9,997 nucleotides of DNA from JACCXJ01 sp052387115. GTDB lineage: Bacteria; Pseudomonadota; Gammaproteobacteria; JACCXJ01. Below are positions 5,825 through 9,997 of this stretch, piece by piece. Both the position numbers and the translations under genes were made by a program. The number at the start of each line of letters is the position of its first letter. Within the stretch, counting starts at the first letter, position 1. The notes under the pieces are model-generated. The model saw nothing but the letters and a program-made list of their open reading frames with translations, was not told the origin of the DNA and ran no database searches. The stretch covers positions 1-9,997 of the forward strand of contig JBQTJM010000428.1 of the NCBI GenBank assembly GCA_052387115.1. The letters run 5' to 3'.

Positions 5825-7003
5825 TCAGGCCTTGCCGGCAGCTTTCTTCCACGCCGCTACCGCTTTGTCGGCCGCCTCGGCCAGGGTCTCGGCCGTGATG
5901 AGAGGCAGGCCGCTGTCTTTCAGGATCTTGCGGCCCTCCTCGACGTTGGTCCCGGCGAGGCGCACCACCAAGGGGATCTTGAGGTCGATCTTCTTCACCG
6001 CCTGGACCACGCCCTCGGCCACCCAGTCGCAGCGGTTGATGCCGGCGAAGATGTTGACCAGGATGGTCTCTACCTTTTCGTCGGAGAGCACCAGGTTGAA
6101 GGCCTTGGCGACGCGCTCGGGCGAGGCCCCGCCGCCGATGTCTAGGAAATTGGCGGGCTCGCCACCGGCGTGCATGATCATGTCCATGGTCGCCATCGCG
6201 AGCCCCGCGCCGTTGATGATGCACCCGATGTTGCCGTCCAGCCCGACATAGCTCAGACCCCGATCGGCCGCAGCCATCTCGCGCGGGTCCTCCTGGGACT
6301 TGTCGCGCAGCTCCGCGACGCTCGAACGCCGGAACAGGGCGTTGTCGTCGAAGGCCATCTTGGCATCGAGCGCGAACAAGCGCCCGTCCTTGGTCATGAC
6401 CAACGGGTTGATCTCGACCATGGTGGCGTCGAGGTCGCGCAGCGCCCGGTAGCAGCCCTGGATGGTCGAGACCGCCTGGCTGGTGAGCGCCGGCGGGAGC
6501 TTGAGGCCGAAGGCCAGCTCGCGACACTGGAAGTCCTGCATGCCCACCGCGGGCTCGACCGACTGGCGCAGGATGGACTGCGGCCGCTTGACCGCGATCT
6601 CCTCGATCTCCATGCCGCCCTCGCCCGAGGCCACCACCATGACGCGCTCCGACTGCCGGTCCAGGACGAAGCCCAGATAGATCTCCCGGTCGATGGCGGT
6701 GGCGGCCTCGACATAGAGGCGGTGCACGACCTTGCCGCGCGGACCCGTCTGATCGGTGATCAGGCGCTTGCCGAGCAGTTCCTCGGCGGCCTGCCAGATC
6801 TCGTGGTCGTTGCCGCACACCTTGATGCCGCCGGCCTTGCCGCGGGCACCGGAGTGGATCTGGGCCTTGACGACCCAGCGATCGCCGCCGATCTCCTTGG
6901 CCCGATACACGGCCTGCTCGGGGCTGTAGGCGAGGCCGCCGGCGGGCACGGGGACGCCGAAGTCCTTCAGTAAATCTTTGGCTTGGTATTCGTGGATGTC
7001 CAT
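5825..7003 (-). CDS. mtkA: Malate-CoA ligase (malate thiokinase), beta subunit
   Basis: This 392-residue ATP-grasp protein is homologous to the succinyl-CoA synthetase beta subunit. It starts MDIHEYQAKDLLKDFGVPVP. The nucleotide-binding segment VVKAQIHSGARGKAGGIK (44-61) includes K46, and the magnesium ligands expected for the family appear as N199 (MVEINPLV) and D213 (FALDAKMAFD). The C-terminal flavodoxin-like part has GCIINGAGLAMATMD (260-274), LDIGGGAS (287-294) and NIFAGINRCDWVA (317-329). It forms the ligase with MtkB, encoded 20 bases downstream. A G-rich GGGGGGA ribosome-binding site precedes the ATG at 7003, and the mclA stop is 18 bases upstream. Succinate as substrate is possible in principle, but pairing with malyl-CoA lyase points strongly to malate. 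Confidence 0.94.
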   Translation of the reverse strand: MDIHEYQAKDLLKDFGVPVPAGGLAYSPEQAVYRAKEIGGDRWVVKAQIHSGARGKAGGIKVCGNDHEIWQAAEELLGKRLITDQTGPRGKVVHRLYVEAATAIDREIYLGFVLDRQSERVMVVASGEGGMEIEEIAVKRPQSILRQSVEPAVGMQDFQCRELAFGLKLPPALTSQAVSTIQGCYRALRDLDATMVEINPLVMTKDGRLFALDAKMAFDDNALFRRSSVAELRDKSQEDPREMAAADRGLSYVGLDGNIGCIINGAGLAMATMDMIMHAGGEPANFLDIGGGASPERVAKAFNLVLSDEKVETILVNIFAGINRCDWVAEGVVQAVKKIDLKIPLVVRLAGTNVEEGRKILKDSGLPLITAETLAEAADKAVAAWKKAAGKA

Positions 7004-7021
7004 GGAATGTCCCCCCGTGTG

Positions 7022-7969
7022 CTAGGGCGTGGATGCGCGCTTCGCCTGTATGGCGTTATCGGTGTTGACGATGTTCTCGGCCATGCGCGCCGAGGCCGCG
7101 TCGATCATCCGGCCATCGAGCTGGGCCGCACCCTTCCCGGCCGCCGCGGCCTCCTTCAAGGCCTCCAAGACGCGCTTGGCGCGCGTGACCTCCTTCTCGG
7201 GCGGCGACATGACCTGGTTGGCCAGGGCGATCTGGGAGGGATGGATGGCCCACTTGCCCTCGTAACCGAGCGCCGCGGCGCGCTTGGCTCCGAGAATATA
7301 ACCATCGGGATCATTGAAATCGCCGAACGGCCCGTCGATGGGCCGCAGCCCGTAGGCGCGGCAGGCCACCACCATACGCGACAGCGCCGCGTGCCACTGG
7401 TCGCCGGGATAGTCGGGGTTGAGCCCTCCGATGTTGACGGTGCGCGCCCGGCAGCTCGCGGCATAGTCGGCGACGCCGAAATGCAGGGCCTCGAGCCGCC
7501 GGCTCGAGGTCGCGATGGCCTCGACGTTGGCCATCCCGAGCGCCGTCTCGATCAAGGCCTCGAGCCCGATGCGGTTCGTGAGCCCCTTGGCCATCTCGAT
7601 CTGGGTCACCATGGCATCGACCAGGTAAACGTCCGCCGGCACCCCGGCCTTGGGGATCAGGATGGTATCCAGCTTGTGGCCGGCCTGCTCGACGATATCC
7701 ACGACATCGCGGTACATGTAGTGGGTGTCGATCCCGTTGATACGCACCGAGATGGTCTTACCCTTCCAGTCGATGTCGTTCAGGGCCTGGATGATGTTCT
7801 TGCGCGCCTTCTCCTTCTCATCCGGCGCGACCGCGTCCTCGACGTCCAGGAACACATAGTCCGCCTCGCTCCGGGCGGCCTTCTCCATCATGCCCGGATT
7901 GGATCCCGGCACCGCCAACTCGCTGCGTTGCAGGCGCTGGCGTCCCGGTTCGTAACGTGTGTGACTCAT
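7022..7969 (-). CDS. mclA: L-malyl-CoA lyase (possibly also beta-methylmalyl-CoA lyase)
   Basis: This 315-residue member of the CitE/HpcH lyase superfamily cleaves malyl-CoA to acetyl-CoA and glyoxylate, feeding glyoxylate to SgaA. The N-terminal RSELAVPGSNPGMMEKAA (15-32) and FLDVEDAVAPDEKEKARKNI (40-59) are typical of bacterial Mcl. Expected active-site residues are present: R76 (VRING), E141 (ALIETALGMAN) and D168 (FGVADYA), the last two being the Mg2+ ligands known in this family. The C-terminus keeps KWAIHPSQI (239-247) and AAQLDGRMID. The stretch after IGGLNPDY (180-187) runs straight into PGDQWHAALSRM and looks roughly a dozen residues shorter than the Methylobacterium enzyme as I remember it. 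The ATG at 7969 has little ribosome-binding site of its own but overlaps the stop of a 10-codon frame as ATGA, so translation is probably coupled. Confidence 0.93.
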   Translation of the reverse strand: MSHTRYEPGRQRLQRSELAVPGSNPGMMEKAARSEADYVFLDVEDAVAPDEKEKARKNIIQALNDIDWKGKTISVRINGIDTHYMYRDVVDIVEQAGHKLDTILIPKAGVPADVYLVDAMVTQIEMAKGLTNRIGLEALIETALGMANVEAIATSSRRLEALHFGVADYAASCRARTVNIGGLNPDYPGDQWHAALSRMVVACRAYGLRPIDGPFGDFNDPDGYILGAKRAAALGYEGKWAIHPSQIALANQVMSPPEKEVTRAKRVLEALKEAAAAGKGAAQLDGRMIDAASARMAENIVNTDNAIQAKRASTP

Positions 7970-7998
7970 GGCTGCACCCTAAAGTTGGCCACGGTCAT
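7966..7998 (-). CDS. 10-codon leader reading frame upstream of mclA
   Basis: An ATG at 7998 has a strong AAGGAGG six bases upstream (8005-8011) and opens a frame reading MTVANFRVQP, then TGA. The TGA (7968-7966) shares bases with the ATG of mclA (7969-7967) as ATGA. The best ribosome-binding site of this region therefore serves the tiny frame and not mclA directly. Terminating ribosomes could re-initiate at mclA. The peptide is not rich in one amino acid, so classical amino-acid attenuation is not suggested. Alternatively, the frame is accidental. Confidence 0.55.
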   Translation of the reverse strand: MTVANFRVQP

Positions 7999-8013
7999 AA
8001 ATTGCCTCCTTGA

Positions 8014-8094
8014 GATCCCCTAGGTCCCCTCTCCCTCCGGGAGAGGCACTGTCTGTTCTCCCTCCCTCCGGGAGAGGGTGGGGGTGAGGGGATC
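8014..8094. repeat. Palindromic repeat element between sgaA and mclA
   Basis: The element is bounded by GATCCCC (8014-8020) and its exact reverse complement GGGGATC (8088-8094). Inside are two copies of CTCCCTCCGGGAGAG (8031-8045 and 8062-8076), each a near-palindrome, plus the GGGTGGGGGTGAGGGG arm. This is the pattern of a common dispersed intergenic repeat type in proteobacteria, different from the TCTAAATCT-type family elsewhere in the window. It lies inside the operon, directly before the ribosome-binding site of the mclA leader, and would be transcribed as a long stable stem. Confidence 0.8.
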
Positions 8095-8126
8095 AAGAAA
8101 GGGCGATTTGTGACCGTGCGTGGTAT

Positions 8127-8140
8127 ACACGTTCGCGTGT
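8127..8140. promoter_or_regulatory. Small hairpin just after the sgaA stop codon
   Basis: ACACG-TTCG-CGTGT (8127-8140) forms a five-base-pair stem two bases past the sgaA stop. Together with the larger element at 8014-8094 it might protect the sgaA transcript end or reduce downstream expression. There is no T-run, so it is not an intrinsic terminator. The functional role is inferred only from position. Confidence 0.3.
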
Positions 8141-8142
8141 GC

Positions 8143-9330
8143 TCAGGCCGCGACCCGCACGTCCTTGGAGGTCGTGCGTAGATACTCCTGGGCGGCCGCG
8201 ACACCGCTGCCGAGCTCGATGGGGATCCCCAGGTCCTTCATGGCCATCTCTGCGCCGGTGATCGGCGTCAACACCATGAGCTCGTTCAAGTCCCCCAGAT
8301 GCCCGATACGGAAGGCCTTGCCGGCGATCTTGGCGAGGCTCACGGAGAGCGCCAGGTTGTAGCGCCGGTACGCGTGGCGGACCACCTCGTTGCCGTCGAA
8401 GCCCTCCGGGACATAGATGGCGCTGACCGTATCCGAATGCCACCGGGGCGCCTTGGCGACGAGCTTGAGCCCCCAGGCAGACACGGCGCGGCGCACCGCC
8501 TCGGCCATGCGGTGATGGCGGGCGAAGACGTTGTCCAGTCCTTCTTCGAGCAGCATGTCCACCGCGGCCCGCAATCCCCGCAATAGGATCGTCGGTGGCG
8601 TATAGGGGAAGTAGCCGTTGACATTGGTCTTGATCATGTCCTCGAAGTCGAAGAAGCAGCGCGGGCATTTCGCGTCCTTGCGCGCCGCCAAGGCCTTCTG
8701 GCTCACGCACAGGATGGCCAGCCCGGTCGGCAGCATGAAGCCCTTCTGCGAACCCGAGATGGCGACGTCCACCCGCCACTCGTCCATGCGGAAGTCGATG
8801 CTGGCGATGGAGCTGACCCCGTCCACAAAGAGCAACGCGGGGTGCTTGACCGCGTCCATGGCCCTGCGCACCGCGGGGATGTCGCTGGTCACGCCGGTCG
8901 CGGTCTCGTTCTGGGTCGCGAGCACGGCCTTGATCTCGTGCTTCGTGTCCTTCGCCAGGATCTCGGCGTATTTTTCGACCGGGACGCCTTCTCCCCAATC
9001 GACCTCCAGGGCCTGCACATCCAGGTTGTGGCGCTGGCACAAGTCGATGAAGAGGTTGCTGAAGTGCCCGAAGCCGGAGGCCAGTACCTTGTCCCCGGGC
9101 GAGAGGGTATTGGTGATCCCGGCCTCCCAGCCGCCGGTGCCCGAGGCCGGGAAGAGGAAGACCTGGCCGTCTTTGCTCTTGAAGACCTTCTTCACGTCCT
9201 GGAACAGCGGGATCGTGAACGACGGGAAGTCGATCGAGCGCATGTCCTCCTGGGAGATGTGCATGGCGTTCAGGATCCGCTCGGGGACGCTGGTCGGCCC
9301 GGGGATGAACAGGAAGTTACGTCCTGGCAT
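8143..9330 (-). CDS. sgaA: Serine-glyoxylate aminotransferase
   Basis: This 395-residue class V PLP aminotransferase transfers the amino group of L-serine to glyoxylate, producing hydroxypyruvate and glycine, the entry reaction of the serine cycle after serine hydroxymethyltransferase. The N-terminus MPGRNFLFIPGPTSVPERIL is characteristic of the serine-glyoxylate aminotransferase branch. PASGTGGWEAGITN (61-74) binds the PLP phosphate, D170 in FVDGVSS contacts the pyridine nitrogen, and K196 in ISGSQKGFMLPTG is the Schiff-base lysine. The arginine expected to bind the substrate carboxylate probably lies in KAFRIGHLGDL (338-348, R341). GGAGGAG lies eight bases before the ATG at 9330. It is the first gene of the operon; the 138 bases to mclA are mostly a palindromic repeat. 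Alanine-glyoxylate activity is possible in this branch, but the neighbours point to serine. Confidence 0.95.
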   Translation of the reverse strand: MPGRNFLFIPGPTSVPERILNAMHISQEDMRSIDFPSFTIPLFQDVKKVFKSKDGQVFLFPASGTGGWEAGITNTLSPGDKVLASGFGHFSNLFIDLCQRHNLDVQALEVDWGEGVPVEKYAEILAKDTKHEIKAVLATQNETATGVTSDIPAVRRAMDAVKHPALLFVDGVSSIASIDFRMDEWRVDVAISGSQKGFMLPTGLAILCVSQKALAARKDAKCPRCFFDFEDMIKTNVNGYFPYTPPTILLRGLRAAVDMLLEEGLDNVFARHHRMAEAVRRAVSAWGLKLVAKAPRWHSDTVSAIYVPEGFDGNEVVRHAYRRYNLALSVSLAKIAGKAFRIGHLGDLNELMVLTPITGAEMAMKDLGIPIELGSGVAAAQEYLRTTSKDVRVAA

Positions 9331-9587
9331 CGTGGAAACTCCTCCGATTCATGGGAATGGGAAATACCATGGGGCAATGCTATGGGGTGAACCTGCGCGA
9401 CGCCCCGACCACCGAGGCGAAACTGCCCTTATACTTCTATTCCGCCTTTGTAGTTCTGTTCCGGTTGTGGGGGCTTTCCCCAACCGATTGTTGCTTGTCA
9501 CGACACACGGGCGCGCCATCTCCAGCAACGGCGCCCGGAGGTGGAAATCTACACGCTACGGAGGGGCTGCGCAACCGCCGCGACTTT
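9331..9587 (-). promoter_or_regulatory. Presumed promoter region of the serine-cycle operon
   Basis: These roughly 260 bases upstream of sgaA contain no supported gene. A TATAAG -10-like hexamer sits on the minus strand at 9428-9433, without a good -35. An imperfect palindrome at 9463-9485 (GGTTGTGGGGGCTTTCCCCAACC on the plus strand) could be a regulator site. Serine-cycle operons in Methylobacterium are controlled by a LysR-type protein (QscR), but no such specificity can be read here. The functional assignment rests on position. Confidence 0.4.
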
Positions 9588-9870
9588 TCCCTCCTCCTTG
9601 CGAAGGGGACCCTTTTCCCTCCCCCTTGTGAAGGGGGAGGTCAGGAGGGGGTCAGCGCGCACGCTCTGGGCACCGGCGTTCACCCCCTCTAAATCTCCCC
9701 CTTATGAAGGGGGCGACTGGTAGAGGGCTCCCCTTGCGAAGGGTCACCCTAATCCCTCCCCCTTGCGAAGGGTCACCCTAAGCCCTCCCCCTTGCGAAAC
9801 ACGCGGGGACCGTCAGCGGATGAGCACGCGCGACCTTGCGAAGGGTCACCCTAATCCCTCCCCCTTGCGA
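9588..9870. repeat. Array of palindromic repeats with a 29-base tandem section
   Basis: At least eight copies of a CTCCCCCTTGCGAAGGG-like core are present (about 9592, 9619, 9682, 9729, 9756, 9785, 9835, 9857). The copy at 9682 carries the full CCCCCTCTAAATCTCCCCC arm seen beside the DUF559 gene. From 9734 the TTGCGAA loops recur at 9763 and 9792 (period 29), then at 9836 after a 15-base longer unit containing ACACGCGGGGACC, then at 9865. AGGGTCACCCT palindromes alternate with the cores. There is no gene and no spacer diversity as in a CRISPR array. Confidence 0.85.
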
Positions 9871-9929
9871 CTGTGGCTTACCCATAACAAGTACTGGACA
9901 CCGCCCCCGCCGTGTCGTAGACTGGTGGC

Positions 9930-9997
9930 ATGGTCGCGATGGGCGGGCGGACATTCTCGCAGGAGATCCTGACTCGGATCGCCGAGGCGGTGCAGGC
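9930..9997 (+). CDS. N-terminus of a possible DruA/DUF4338-like protein or related transposase, partial
   Basis: A frame open to the window edge begins MVAMGGRTFSQEILTRIAEA. The alternative ATG at 9939 would give MGGRTFSQEIL. The GRTFS-x-E-I-L-x-R-I pattern resembles, as I remember it, the first helix of proteins with a DUF4338/Druantia DruA-type domain, including fusions to IS4-like transposases that continue with a SRRxLSRxxC motif. Only 22 residues are visible, so this is a tentative call. No clear ribosome-binding site precedes it (GGTGG lies 2 bases upstream). The AAGTACTGGACACC stretch at 9889-9902 could be part of an element end. Confidence 0.4.
   Translation, partial: MVAMGGRTFSQEILTRIAEAVQ

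Noticed and set aside
5805..6818. Upstream extension of the mtkB frame
   Set aside because: The extension is arginine-rich and lies within mtkA. The MSILLDEKTPVIVQGFTGQ start at 5804 is the conserved N-terminus.
6170..8023. Two long plus-strand open frames (6170-6973 and 6983-8023)
   Set aside because: Both are antisense to mtkA and mclA, with low-complexity composition and no ribosome-binding site. The minus-strand genes have full catalytic motifs.
9588..9870. Possible CRISPR array
   Set aside because: The repeats are palindromic, short and directly adjoining, with near-identical intervening sequence. There are no unique spacers and no cas genes nearby.

Overview
The window is GC-rich proteobacterial chromosomal DNA. 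Nothing in it fixes the species. The gene content (a serine-cycle operon with malate-CoA ligase and malyl-CoA lyase) and the dense palindromic intergenic repeats suggest a methylotroph or methanotroph-like proteobacterium, or an autotroph that uses these enzymes to handle glyoxylate. The taxonomic part is inference.

The right half (about 3927-9330, minus strand) is a compact operon. In transcription order it holds serine-glyoxylate aminotransferase (sgaA), malyl-CoA lyase (mclA), the beta and alpha subunits of malate-CoA ligase (mtkA, mtkB) and an NAD(P)H-dependent hydroxypyruvate/glyoxylate reductase. SgaA moves the amino group of serine to glyoxylate, giving hydroxypyruvate and glycine. The reductase turns hydroxypyruvate into D-glycerate. 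MtkAB activates malate to malyl-CoA, and Mcl cleaves that to acetyl-CoA and glyoxylate, which returns to SgaA. Together they form the characteristic part of the serine cycle. Serine hydroxymethyltransferase, glycerate kinase, PEP carboxylase and malate dehydrogenase are not in the window. The mcl-to-reductase genes are 15-20 bases apart. A palindromic element and a 10-codon leader reading frame lie between sgaA and mclA.

The left part (1-3926) is accessory DNA. It contains the edge of a small antitoxin gene (minus strand), a degraded secreted protein made of Delta-60 repeats followed by RTX calcium-binding repeats with two apparent single-base deletions, an orphan Delta-60 fragment, a DUF559 endonuclease-like gene enclosed by palindromic repeats of one family, and a hicA-hicB toxin-antitoxin pair. 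The repeat family next to the DUF559 gene reappears as a 280-base array at 9588-9870, upstream of the operon. The far right edge holds the first codons of a gene whose N-terminus resembles DruA/DUF4338-type proteins or related transposases.

The most interesting structures are the DUF559 gene whose own C-terminus and stop codon are supplied by the flanking repeat, and the leader frame coupled to mclA by an ATGA overlap.
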